NCBI GenBank assembly: GCA_903892995.1
Contig: CAITKP010000063.1
Span: 1 to 64,000 of the forward strand
From: an uncultured Campylobacterales bacterium
GTDB lineage: Bacteria > Campylobacterota > Campylobacteria > Campylobacterales > Sulfurimonadaceae
Length of the DNA stretch: 64,000 bases
Direction of reading: 5' to 3'
Part shown: piece after piece, positions 48,371-57,042 of the stretch
How the letters are laid out: the number at the start of each line of letters is the position of its first letter
Numbering within the stretch: the stretch's first letter is position 1
Made by a program: the position numbers and the translations under genes
Notes under the pieces: generated by a model
Told to the model about the DNA's origin: nothing
The model's input: the letters and a program-made list of their open reading frames with translations, nothing else
Databases searched by the model: none

Positions 48371-50047
48371 GTGGAACTTATGAACCATATGACTATAAAA
48401 AGTCGATTACTGCTTTTAGCAGCTATTACCGGGTTGGGTGTTATTTTTATTGTGTTTATTGGATGGCGAGGTATAGAAACCATAGCTAAAGAAAATAATG
48501 AGCTTGGCGTTGTTCGTGTACCATCGCTAGAAGGTTTGATGGAGATGCGTCTTGGTTACAATGAAGTACTCATCCAGCAATATCGGGCAAGAGGATTTAT
48601 TGGTGATCCAGATCGTGCAAAAAAATGGGCTGATTGTGTTGAAAAAACAGATAAAGGTTGGGAGAGATATAAAAAAGGATATGATCTTTATGCTTCGCTA
48701 CCTCAAACTCCAGAAGAAGCCACTGAGTGGAAGCTTTATGAAAAATCCATGGCACAGTGGAAAGATATCAGTGATAAATATGAACATGATATAGTTGGAC
48801 CTTTGGCAAAACAGACCAAACAGATGAGTGATACTGTTATATATGATGAGATGACAAAGTTTACAGAAGGAAGTCGTAAGATTCGACGCGAGATGATAGA
48901 TCATATGAGCGTGATTTCTAAGATCAATGTAGATGTCGCAGATGCTTCTGTAAAAGAGGGACAAAAAAGCGCATCGACTGCAAAAACATTGATGCTGGCA
49001 CTGGGCATTGTTATATTTGTTATGGTTGTGACCTTAGCACTTGTGATTATGAACAGTATCGTTAAATCATTAAATATGATGAGTACTACTATGGAATATA
49101 TTGCTCAAAAACGTGATTTTACAGTTGATGTAGAAGCTAAAGGGGAAAATGAGATCGCTGATACATTAAGAAGGTTTAATATCCTCATTCAAGCTGTGAG
49201 AGAGGCATTTAGTATGGCTAAGAGCGCTTCTCATGAAAATATGTCAGTGGCTGCTGAGCTCAGCTCAACTTCACTTGCTATTGGAAAACGTGCAGAACAT
49301 GAGGCTCAAGTTGTCAGCAGTACGACAAATGAAGCGCAGATCATGTCAAGAGGTATTAATGAGTCTTTGGCAGATGTTGAAGTTACAAAAAAAGAGATTT
49401 TAGAAGCAAAACAAAGTTTAGATCTTGCAAGAAAACAGCTCAACACGATGACAGAGCAACTAAATCATACAGTTGAAGTAGAAGCAGAGATCAATCAGCG
49501 TCTTAACACGCTTAGCCATGATGCAGATCAAGTAAAAATAGTTTTGACAGTGATTGGAGATATTGCTGAGCAAACAAATCTTTTAGCATTAAATGCGGCC
49601 ATAGAAGCAGCGCGCGCTGGTGAGCATGGACGCGGTTTTGCCGTTGTTGCTGATGAGGTAAGAAAACTCGCAGAACGTACTCAAAAAAGTCTTCTTGAGA
49701 GTAACGCGACGATTAATATTATCGTTCAAGGGATCAATGATATTACTGATCAAATGAATGCAAATGCACAAAATATCGAGGCTTTAAGCGAGTCATCCGA
49801 GGAAGTGAATCTTCAGATGAACACTACTGTAAGCATTGTCGATAAAACTGCGATTACTGTTGATTCACTTGCAAAAGTTTCTATGGAATCTACAAAGAAA
49901 ACAGAATCTATCATCACTCAAATCGATTCGATCAATACACTTTCATCTTCAAATGCACGTAGTGTAGAAGAGATAGCATCTGCTGCTGAACATCTTCATG
50001 CAATGACTGAAAAGCTCAGTACACAGCTTGGAACATTTCGCACTTAA
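48371..50047 (+). CDS. Methyl-accepting chemotaxis protein
   Basis: About 558 aa. It has an N-terminal membrane helix, a periplasmic four-helix sensor domain (about 30-200), a second helix ([20 protein letters not shown]), HAMP, and the signalling hairpin tip [20 protein letters not shown]. The GTG at 48371 is preferred because GGAGG lies 5 nt upstream; the ATG at 48380 is the alternative. The 4HB sensor suggests a small-molecule ligand; which one is unknown. Confidence 0.9.
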   Translation: MELMNHMTIKSRLLLLAAITGLGVIFIVFIGWRGIETIAKENNELGVVRVPSLEGLMEMRLGYNEVLIQQYRARGFIGDPDRAKKWADCVEKTDKGWERYKKGYDLYASLPQTPEEATEWKLYEKSMAQWKDISDKYEHDIVGPLAKQTKQMSDTVIYDEMTKFTEGSRKIRREMIDHMSVISKINVDVADASVKEGQKSASTAKTLMLALGIVIFVMVVTLALVIMNSIVKSLNMMSTTMEYIAQKRDFTVDVEAKGENEIADTLRRFNILIQAVREAFSMAKSASHENMSVAAELSSTSLAIGKRAEHEAQVVSSTTNEAQIMSRGINESLADVEVTKKEILEAKQSLDLARKQLNTMTEQLNHTVEVEAEINQRLNTLSHDADQVKIVLTVIGDIAEQTNLLALNAAIEAARAGEHGRGFAVVADEVRKLAERTQKSLLESNATINIIVQGINDITDQMNANAQNIEALSESSEEVNLQMNTTVSIVDKTAITVDSLAKVSMESTKKTESIITQIDSINTLSSSNARSVEEIASAAEHLHAMTEKLSTQLGTFRT

Positions 50048-50058
50048 ACTTAAATCTA

Positions 50059-50082
50059 CGCATTATCCTCTTGGATAGTGCG
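50059..50082. terminator. Hairpin between MCP and cheR
   Basis: CGCATTATCC and GGATAGTGCG form a 10-bp stem with one G-T between convergent genes. AGTTAAAAAA follows. Confidence 0.6.
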
Positions 50083-50084
50083 AG

Positions 50085-50873
50085 TTAAAAAAGGTCTGCA
50101 TGACCAAAAAATATCTCTCTTGTTGGTTCCTTTAGCATACTTTGTAAAATATTTTTAGCCTTGGATTTTGTTTCTTTATCAAAATATATCAGCATATTTC
50201 TAGAAAATATAAAATCAAACTTTCCAAGATTTAAAAACTCCGCATCAAAAATATTGATCTTTTTAAACTCAGTAGAGTTTTTTGCCTCCGCTTTGAGGAT
50301 ATAGGAGGATTCCTCTTTATAAAAATATTTTTCTCTTAACTCTTGAGAAAGGTTTTGAACATTTCTTTCATTATAAACAGCATTTTTAGCTTTTTCTATA
50401 ACCTGTCCATTGATATCTATACCTAAAATAGAGAATTTTTGAGCCGAAATATTGGCTTCTAAAAAGGCTATAACAATAGAGTAAACCTCTTCACCGCTCG
50501 CACAAGGAGCACATAAAATATGAACGGGAGTCTGTACGGTTTTGATATCTTCTACAAGTTTTTCTAATTGTTTATATTCTCGATTGAAATATGTTTCATT
50601 TACTGTGAGATAATCGATGAGCTCTTGTGTTGTGAGTTTATCTTTAACAATAAACTGAAGACACTCATTGAAATTTTTGTATCCTCTTTTCATGCAAAAA
50701 GCGCTCATTTTATTTTTTAAAATAGTAAGTTGCTTATCGAAATTGACACCTGTTTGCTCTTTAAAATAGCTTGCGATAGGTGTGACATCATCAAAAGAGT
50801 AGGATTCAAGTGTTGGTTGTATCTCACACTCTTCGCTCTCTTGGACTTTTTTCTTTTTAAAAAAATTAAACAT
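50085..50873 (-). CDS. cheR: Chemotaxis methyltransferase CheR
   Basis: About 262 aa. The SAM-binding segment ILCAPCASGEEVYSIVIAFL and the catalytic-domain end FIFSRNMLIYFDKETK are clear. The start at 50873 (MFNFFKKKK) is inferred from GGAGCAG upstream. It overlaps the cheB stop, so the two are coupled. The basic N-terminus KKKK is unusual. Confidence 0.9.
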   Translation of the reverse strand: MFNFFKKKKVQESEECEIQPTLESYSFDDVTPIASYFKEQTGVNFDKQLTILKNKMSAFCMKRGYKNFNECLQFIVKDKLTTQELIDYLTVNETYFNREYKQLEKLVEDIKTVQTPVHILCAPCASGEEVYSIVIAFLEANISAQKFSILGIDINGQVIEKAKNAVYNERNVQNLSQELREKYFYKEESSYILKAEAKNSTEFKKINIFDAEFLNLGKFDFIFSRNMLIYFDKETKSKAKNILQSMLKEPTREIFFGHADLF

Positions 50874-51438
50874 ATTCTGCTCCAAACTCTTTAATGGCAA
50901 CGATGATTTCATCGAGCGAGAGCACGTTTATATTTTCAACTACCTCTTTCGCTCGCATAGGCATACCATAAACGATAGCACTCTCTTGTGATTCAGCAAT
51001 GAGAGAGCTTGCACACTTAGAGAGATCTAGCATTCCGCTTGAACCATCATCACCGATCCCAGTTAAAATAATAGCCATAATTTTATAACCCCCGCATAGG
51101 ACAACGCCAGAGGAAAAAAGTTCACTGATATCTGGATTGTATTGGGAGTATTCATCCTCTTGGGCGCACAGAGTTATGGTCTCGTCGATCATCTTAAATT
51201 TACAATTTTTTTCACACACATAGATGGTTTTGTTTTTTAAATAACTTGTATCCTCTACTAAAGTGACAGTGAGTTTAGAAATCTCATTTAAACTTGCTGC
51301 AAAGCTTTTAAGATACTCTGCGCCCATGTGCTGCGCTATGACTATTGTGGCATTAAAAGTGGATGGCAGAGATGAGACTATTTTTTGAAGATGGCCAGGC
51401 CCTCCAGTTGAGGAACCAATAAGTATAATATTTTGCAA
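50866..51438 (-). CDS. cheB: Chemotaxis methylesterase CheB (no receiver domain)
   Basis: A 190-aa stand-alone catalytic domain. The triad is visible: Ser in GSSTGGPG, His in AQHMG and Asp in GIGDDGSSGM. The regulatory receiver domain of classical CheB is missing, as known in Campylobacter, so it cannot be switched on by CheA phosphorylation in the usual way. Confidence 0.92.
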   Translation of the reverse strand: MQNIILIGSSTGGPGHLQKIVSSLPSTFNATIVIAQHMGAEYLKSFAASLNEISKLTVTLVEDTSYLKNKTIYVCEKNCKFKMIDETITLCAQEDEYSQYNPDISELFSSGVVLCGGYKIMAIILTGIGDDGSSGMLDLSKCASSLIAESQESAIVYGMPMRAKEVVENINVLSLDEIIVAIKEFGAEYV

Positions 51439-51544
51439 AATAGAGTTCCACGTTTAGATTTTTTAAGAGTAACAATATTTTATCCTATATATTGCGCTTA
51501 GAGAATTTATTTGTTAAAATTCTAAAAAATCAAAGGAGTACCTT

Positions 51545-51676
51545 ATGTCAGATGATTATGATTACGATGATTCAGAATATGATTATGATGAAGAAAATGA
51601 AAGCGAAGATTATGATGACTACACTGCAATTGAGGATGAAGATTCGCAAGGTTTAGATGAAGATGATGAATACTAA
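51545..51676 (+). CDS. Tiny Asp/Glu/Tyr-rich protein
   Basis: A 43-aa ORF too short for the track, preceded by AAAGGAG 7 nt upstream of the ATG. By hand count 24 of 43 residues are Asp or Glu and 7 are Tyr; there is no Lys, Arg or His. It begins MSDDYDYDDSEYDYDEE. It is followed by a strong hairpin. Sits between cheB (divergent) and a PAS sensor. No family was recognised; it may be a DNA mimic, a metal (Ca or Fe) binder, or a regulator of a basic partner. Confidence 0.6.
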   Translation: MSDDYDYDDSEYDYDEENESEDYDDYTAIEDEDSQGLDEDDEY

Positions 51677-51706
51677 AACTTTGAGTCTCTAATCTCTTTT
51701 TTTTAA

Positions 51707-51733
51707 ATGAAACCCAGTGTCTATGGGTTTCAT
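51707..51733. terminator. Perfect 10-bp hairpin after the acidic ORF
   Basis: ATGAAACCCA and TGGGTTTCAT form a perfect stem with a 7-nt loop. A T8 run lies just upstream rather than downstream, so on the + strand it is an imperfect terminator. Confidence 0.55.
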
Positions 51734-51858
51734 CCTCCCCCAACTTTAATTCAATTTTTTCTTTACATGTAAGCTTTAAAAGCAATTTATATTTATTCTT
51801 TTCTATAACTGGAATATAATGTGGTACAATTAACAGAATATGTTGAAAAGGGAAATAA

Positions 51859-52242
51859 ATGAATGAGTATGTGTTAAAAAGCGATGACTTTCTAGTTTCA
51901 CAAACTGATGAGAAAGGTATTATCCTTTTTGCAAATGATGATTTTTGTAAAATAGCTGGATATACGCTAGAAGAGTTGGTTGGAAAACCTCATAATATTG
52001 TAAGACATCCAGATATGCCTCACGCTGCTTTTAAAGATCTTTGGGAAACTGTTAAACAAGATAAAATTTGGAATGGGTATGTTAAAAATAGTACAAAAGA
52101 TGGCGGGTATTACTGGGTATATGCTACAGTTTATCCAATGTATGACAAAGTGCGACAAGCAAAGACATACATATCATGCAGAAGAAAGCCTTCAAAATCA
52201 GAGATAGAAGAAGCCAAAAATCTGTATAAAAATTTAAAATAG
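51859..52242 (+). CDS. PAS-domain redox sensor (CetB/Aer-like)
   Basis: A 127-aa protein consisting of a single Aer-type PAS domain (FCKIAGYTLEELVGKPHNIVRHPDM and WNGYVKNSTKDGGYYWVYATVYP). Such domains bind FAD and sense redox state. The gene is 11 bp upstream of an MCP with no periplasmic sensor. The pair matches the split CetB/CetA energy-taxis system of Campylobacter. Confidence 0.82.
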   Translation: MNEYVLKSDDFLVSQTDEKGIILFANDDFCKIAGYTLEELVGKPHNIVRHPDMPHAAFKDLWETVKQDKIWNGYVKNSTKDGGYYWVYATVYPMYDKVRQAKTYISCRRKPSKSEIEEAKNLYKNLK

Positions 52243-52253
52243 GGTATGAGTAG

Positions 52254-53369
52254 ATGAATAGATTACAAAAAAACATAGTATTAGTTGGCGTTTTTGGAGT
52301 TTTACTTTTTTCATTTTTATTTACAGAGTCTTTCTTTGTGCTTGTGAGCTTAGCTGTTGTTGCATTTGTTGTGGCAATGGTACTTCAAAATTTGGACTCT
52401 TCTTCATCAAATACTGATAATATTGAGTTACTCAAAAAAATAGATGAGATGATAGATTTTGAAAGAAACAACATAAGTCTTAACGAAAATACAAACGATT
52501 TAGTAGAAAAAGAGTTGAATATACTGTTAAAAAAATATTCTAAAACTATTTTAGATGACACAAAAGTAGCTGGAGAGATGGTTCTTTTGGCAGATAAAGT
52601 TGCAAAAGGGCACTACTCTTGCAGAATTAGTTCAGATACAAAAACTCCATATGTACATGTTCTAAAAAATAGTATGAATAATATGATTGACTCTTCAGAA
52701 AAAAATCTTGACAACGCTATAACGACGCTCAAAAATTTTTCCAATGGCAATTTTAACTCTCGAAGCAGTGTACATGTAGAAGCAAAAATGGCTGAACTTT
52801 TAAACAATATTAACGCGTTGGGTCAATCTCTTCAAAATATGGAGCAAGAGAACAAAGACTCAAACCAACATATCATGGAATCCGCAGGTGCGCTAAATGA
52901 TACTATTGAGACTATCACAAATACAACTATTGTAGATTTTAAAAATATGATCAACAACATAGTTGAGCGTATCCATTTTGTTTCTCAAAAAGAGAATGAG
53001 ATGGTTGCAAATCTCCAAACGCTTGTAACGCATGCAAATGAAACGAAAGCGATACTACAAACGATCGGAGATATCGCAGATCAAACAAATCTTTTGGCAT
53101 TAAATGCGGCCATAGAAGCAGCGCGCGCAGGTGAGCATGGACGCGGATTTGCCGTTGTTGCAGATGAGGTTAGAAAACTCGCAGAACGTACTCAAAAAAG
53201 TCTTGCAGAGACTTCAGCAACCACAAATGTACTGATTCAGTCGATCTCTGACACTTCAGAGAGTCTCAACAAAAATGCAGATGATGTCAATGAAATCTCT
53301 GATGAAGTGGGTGAAGTAAGTTATAAAATGGATGAGATTATTGTAACTTTAAAAAATCTTACGAAATAA
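52254..53369 (+). CDS. Methyl-accepting protein lacking a sensor domain (CetA-like)
   Basis: A 371-aa protein. Two close N-terminal membrane helices (about 8-45) leave no periplasmic domain. A HAMP-like region and the conserved hairpin tip [23 protein letters not shown] follow. It probably transmits signals from the PAS protein. The hairpin-tip DNA is nearly identical to that of the MCP at 48371-50047. Confidence 0.82.
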   Translation: MNRLQKNIVLVGVFGVLLFSFLFTESFFVLVSLAVVAFVVAMVLQNLDSSSSNTDNIELLKKIDEMIDFERNNISLNENTNDLVEKELNILLKKYSKTILDDTKVAGEMVLLADKVAKGHYSCRISSDTKTPYVHVLKNSMNNMIDSSEKNLDNAITTLKNFSNGNFNSRSSVHVEAKMAELLNNINALGQSLQNMEQENKDSNQHIMESAGALNDTIETITNTTIVDFKNMINNIVERIHFVSQKENEMVANLQTLVTHANETKAILQTIGDIADQTNLLALNAAIEAARAGEHGRGFAVVADEVRKLAERTQKSLAETSATTNVLIQSISDTSESLNKNADDVNEISDEVGEVSYKMDEIIVTLKNLTK

Positions 53370-53705
53370 ACTCTTACATGTAAGCATCTTCTTAATATTT
53401 AAAAAGTGCTTTACATGTAAACCCCTTCATTATATTTTTTTCCCACTAAAACAGCTCAACTCTTATCACATTACTATCACAAACAAAGATGAATTCATAA
53501 AAGCATAAAATTTCTTTTTCTGTTTGAAATGTGATAAATTTAAAATAGATCCCCCTGTTTTAGGGAATTAATGAGAATAAAATGTGATATTTAATGCTAG
53601 CTTATAGTTAGTATAATATTAATATTTATAATATTTAAAAACAATTAAGCTTGGTACGGTTAAACTTTTCGAGATTAAAAAATCTTATACTTAATGAAGG
53701 AGTCA
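53370..53705 (+). promoter_or_regulatory. Regulatory gap upstream of the flavoprotein-Rieske operon
   Basis: 336 bp without a gene. Two palindrome copies (53374-53383, 53411-53420) can pair as a terminator hairpin for the CetA-like gene. Four copies of TGTGATA occur (53464-53471 and 53475-53481 on minus; 53530-53536 and 53583-53589 on plus). A -10 like TATAAT lies at 53612-53617. This looks like an activator- or repressor-controlled promoter. Confidence 0.5.
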
Positions 53706-55079
53706 ATGATGGCACTATCAAGAAGAGACGCAATGAAATTTACTGGCCTAGCAGCAGTTACTGCGGCAGTAAGCGGTTATGCAAAAGATAACAAAGGAGG
53801 AGCAAATACTTCGGCAAAAGCTCCAGCGACAGGAATTTTACTTTCACCAGCTCCAATTCCAGCAGCAAAAGGACCACGTGTTGTGATCGTTGGTGCAGGA
53901 GCTTCAGGTTTGACTATTGCAAAATATGTAAAAAAAACAAACCCTAAAATTGATGTTGTATTAATGGATAAACGTTCTGTATTTATGTCTGGTTTTATCA
54001 GCAACTTGGTTGCAACAGGCGTTTTACCACTTGATTTTATAACTCATGATTTCTTAGAAGGTGCTCGTAATGGTAACTATACATTTTTACAAGCAACAGC
54101 ACATGAGATCGATCGTACATCTAAAATTGTTTATACAAATGAAGGTACGGTTAAATATGACGTACTTGTATTGGCTCCAGGGATCGATTATGATTACTCT
54201 AAATGGAGTAAAGGTGATGTTGAACTTGAAACAGCACTTAAAACGAAGTTTCCAGGTGCATTTATTGCAGGTAGTGAGACATTAACTCTAAAATCAAAAA
54301 TTGAAAATTTAGAGGGCGGTGTGTTTGTTCAAACAGTGCCAGGAGGAAACTACCGTTGTTTACCTGGACCATACGAAAGAAGCTGTTTGATCGCGGATTA
54401 TATGAAACGCAACAAGATCAAAGGTAAAGTACTCGTTCTTGATGAAAATGCAGATATCACGATTAAAGCACAAGGGTTCCACTCTGCTTTTGATACACTT
54501 TATAAAGATTATATCGAGTACGTTCCAAATACAATCATTACAAAAATCGATCCAGATAAACAGATTATCAGTACTGAAATGGATGGAGACCTTCATTTTG
54601 ATGATGCAGCGCTTTATAGTCACGTTCGTGGTAATAAAATACTTGAAATCGCTGGTGTTGCAAAAGATAGCGTATTTAACAAAGCTGAGGCAAACATCGA
54701 TCCATTTACATACCAAGTTATCGGCGATAAAAATGTATTTTGTACGGGTGACGTTCGTCCGATGGGATTCTCTAAATCAGCAAATACAGCTAATACAGAG
54801 GGTAAAATCGTTGCTAAAAATATCGTTAAATATCTTGCTGGCGAAGAGCTTGGTAGAAAAACATGGAGCTCACCGCTTACTGTTTGTTACTCAGCAGTTC
54901 AAGGTAAAGAGATGCGCGCTATCTCTGTTCATGCAGAATACGCATATGATGAAGCCAAAAAATCATTTGCCTTTGCAAATGCTGGAACAAGTGAAAAATG
55001 GGATGGCAAAGAGGGGCTTGATGGCGGTAAAGGTCTCGTTGAGTGGGGCAAAGGGATGTATAGAGAGTTCTTCAACTAA
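53706..55079 (+). CDS. FccB-like flavoprotein paralog lacking the FAD-anchoring Cys
   Basis: About 457 aa with a Tat signal (LSRRDAMKFTGLAAVTAAVSG). FAD-binding VVIVGAGASGLTIAKYVKK is present. The two disulfide Cys are kept (NYRCLPGPYERS and TVCYS). The Cys that binds FAD covalently in FCSD is replaced (FMSGFISN where the other copy has FISCPVSN), so FAD should be non-covalent. Followed by Rieske and cytochrome genes. Start at 53706 after AAGGAG. Confidence 0.82.
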   Translation: MMALSRRDAMKFTGLAAVTAAVSGYAKDNKGGANTSAKAPATGILLSPAPIPAAKGPRVVIVGAGASGLTIAKYVKKTNPKIDVVLMDKRSVFMSGFISNLVATGVLPLDFITHDFLEGARNGNYTFLQATAHEIDRTSKIVYTNEGTVKYDVLVLAPGIDYDYSKWSKGDVELETALKTKFPGAFIAGSETLTLKSKIENLEGGVFVQTVPGGNYRCLPGPYERSCLIADYMKRNKIKGKVLVLDENADITIKAQGFHSAFDTLYKDYIEYVPNTIITKIDPDKQIISTEMDGDLHFDDAALYSHVRGNKILEIAGVAKDSVFNKAEANIDPFTYQVIGDKNVFCTGDVRPMGFSKSANTANTEGKIVAKNIVKYLAGEELGRKTWSSPLTVCYSAVQGKEMRAISVHAEYAYDEAKKSFAFANAGTSEKWDGKEGLDGGKGLVEWGKGMYREFFN

Positions 55080-55088
55080 ACATCTGCA

Positions 55089-55153
55089 CTTGCATGGAGT
55101 ATTCCATGCAAGACAAATTTAAGAAATTTTGGATTCTTTAAATTTGTCTTGCA
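55089..55153 (+). promoter_or_regulatory. Overlapping alternative hairpins between flavoprotein and Rieske genes
   Basis: Hairpin 1 is CTTGCATGGA/TCCATGCAAG (55089-55112, perfect). Hairpin 2 pairs 55107-55125 with 55134-55153, about 19 bp with one bulge. They share TGCAAG, so only one can form. Possible attenuator, or an RNA stability element setting subunit ratio. Confidence 0.5.
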
Positions 55154-55204
55154 ATCTATCTTGTATGGCAAAAGATGATGAGAAGAAAATATAGGAATTA
55201 AAGA

Positions 55205-55933
55205 ATGGAACGTAGAAGTTTTCTAAAAATTATCGCAGCAGGAGCTACCATTGTAGCGGTGAACCCTTCATTGATTGGCGGTACTCTTTATGCTGCTGAT
55301 GGACGTATGTTTAAAGCATATGAAAAAGCGCAGATCGTAGATGCTGCAGGTGTGCCTATAAAGGCCTCTTCATTAGAAAAAGAGGTTACTTATATTTTTA
55401 ACTATCCCTTTAATTCTACACCTTGTATGTTAGTCAACTTACCTGAACCAACTGAGCAAGAAGTGAGTTTAAAATCAGAAATCGGTGAAGAGTATTTATG
55501 GAAAAGTGGCGTAGGTGCTAAGAGAACGATAGTCGCATATAGTGCTATTTGCGCTCATCAATTGACACATCCTACACCTAATGATAGTTTTATCAAATAT
55601 GTTCCTAAAGCAACACCGACAATGGCATACGCAAAAAGTGGAATCATAGTTTGTTCATCACATCTTTCAGCATATGATGCGGGAGCTGGTGCTAAAGTGT
55701 TATCTGGTGCAGCACTGCAACCTCTTGCAGCAGTTGTTTTAGAAGTCGCGGCAGATGATACGATCTGGGCAGTTGGCGTACTTGGATCAGATAAATTTCA
55801 AGACTATTTCAAGGCGTTTAAACCTGAATTAAAAGAGTTTTATGGCGGAGTAGCAGAGGCAAAAACATTAGTCTCTATCTCTGCAAAAACAGTGAAATTG
55901 ACAGAGTATTCTAAAGAGATTATTCAATATTAA
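55205..55933 (+). CDS. Tat-exported Rieske-type iron-sulfur protein
   Basis: A 242-aa protein with a Tat signal (ERRSFLKIIAAGATIVA). The ligand pattern is C-x-H (ICAHQ) and C-x-x-H (VCSSH), as in Rieske [2Fe-2S] proteins. The loop Cys that make the disulfide in bc1 Rieske proteins are absent, and the spacing between the two boxes is long (about 31 residues). It probably carries electrons between the flavoprotein and the cytochrome encoded on either side. Confidence 0.75.
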   Translation: MERRSFLKIIAAGATIVAVNPSLIGGTLYAADGRMFKAYEKAQIVDAAGVPIKASSLEKEVTYIFNYPFNSTPCMLVNLPEPTEQEVSLKSEIGEEYLWKSGVGAKRTIVAYSAICAHQLTHPTPNDSFIKYVPKATPTMAYAKSGIIVCSSHLSAYDAGAGAKVLSGAALQPLAAVVLEVAADDTIWAVGVLGSDKFQDYFKAFKPELKEFYGGVAEAKTLVSISAKTVKLTEYSKEIIQY

Positions 55934-55944
55934 AAGGGAGTATT

Positions 55945-56358
55945 ATGAAAAAATTAGTTTCGGCACTTGCGCTTGTATCTATTTTAGCAGTTTCATCGCA
56001 AGCTGCAAAACAAGTAGATACTCGTTTGGAACTTATGAAAGATATGCGCACAATGATGGATGCAATGGAGCAAATTCAACGTGGCGGTTTATACAGTTCG
56101 ACAGATGATATGAAAGTAGGGGTTAAAAAACTTCAGGGAACACTCAAATCTTTAGAGAGTGAAAATGTAAAAGCTATCTTGCCTAAAGATCAGGTTTACG
56201 CTTATAAGTTTGCTCAAAAAACTGCTCAAATGCTTCGTATGTACTCAGATGATATGGTTACATCTATAGACGCAGGTAAAATGGATAATGCGCTAGATGA
56301 TTACACGCAACTACTCAAACAGTGTACGTCATGCCATATCCGCATTCGTAACTGGTAA
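55945..56358 (+). CDS. Class II-type monoheme cytochrome c
   Basis: A 137-aa protein with a Sec signal (KKLVSALALVSILAVSSQA). The single heme motif CTSCH lies near the C-terminus, as in cytochrome c-prime/c556 four-helix bundles. A Met-rich first helix (KDMRTMMDAMEQ) may supply a sixth ligand. It lies 11 bp after the Rieske gene and is the likely electron acceptor. Confidence 0.85.
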   Translation: MKKLVSALALVSILAVSSQAAKQVDTRLELMKDMRTMMDAMEQIQRGGLYSSTDDMKVGVKKLQGTLKSLESENVKAILPKDQVYAYKFAQKTAQMLRMYSDDMVTSIDAGKMDNALDDYTQLLKQCTSCHIRIRNW

Positions 56359-56413
56359 ACACCTCATTTACCTCCCAAATCTCTGGGAGGCACTCTCTTT
56401 TCTTTCTATACTT

Positions 56414-56977
56414 TTAAAGCATATGTCCCATCTCATCACGCTTTACATGTAAATAATCTTCATTATACTTATTTGGCTTGATGATGATAGGCAAACGTTC
56501 TACGATCTCTACATCTTGAAGTGATTGGATTTTGGCAGGGTTGTTTGTCAGGAGTCTAATTTTTTCAATTCCAAAATGGTTTAAAATAAAAGTTACAATC
56601 TCATAAGTCCGCTCATCTGCTGCAAATCCCAGTTGATGATTGGCTTCTATGGTATTAAACCCTTTATCTTGCAACGCATAGGCGTTTATTTTATTTAAAA
56701 GGCCGATATTTCTTCCCTCTTGACGTAGATAGATCACCATTCCATGATGCTCTTCGGCCATTTGTAGCGCTACTTCAAGTTGGTCTCGACAGTCACATTT
56801 TAAGCTTCCAATAGCATCACCCGTGAGACATTCTGAATGAACACGCACAATAGGAATCGCCTCGAGAGGTTCTTTATAAATGACAAGATGTTCTTTAATC
56901 CCCTCTTTAAACGCTTTGACTTTAAAATCTCCAAAACGAGAGGGAAGGTTTGCGATTTCAGATATAGTTATTTTCAT
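56414..56977 (-). CDS. ribA: GTP cyclohydrolase II
   Basis: A 187-aa stand-alone RibA of riboflavin synthesis. The zinc ligands (HSECLTGDAIGSLKCDC) and the catalytic region YLRQEGRNIGLLNK are clear. The palindrome overlaps its C-terminal codons. Confidence 0.94.
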   Translation of the reverse strand: MKITISEIANLPSRFGDFKVKAFKEGIKEHLVIYKEPLEAIPIVRVHSECLTGDAIGSLKCDCRDQLEVALQMAEEHHGMVIYLRQEGRNIGLLNKINAYALQDKGFNTIEANHQLGFAADERTYEIVTFILNHFGIEKIRLLTNNPAKIQSLQDVEIVERLPIIIKPNKYNEDYLHVKRDEMGHML

Positions 56978-57042
56978 TTGTTTAAACTTTAAATAGATAG
57001 AATAAGATAAAAATTATATCCAATAATGATAAAGGCACAATT

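Noticed and set aside
54439-55122. 227-aa ORF overlapping the second flavoprotein gene
   Set aside because: A frame shadow of the flavoprotein gene. Its Leu/Gln/His-rich translation has no recognisable domain.
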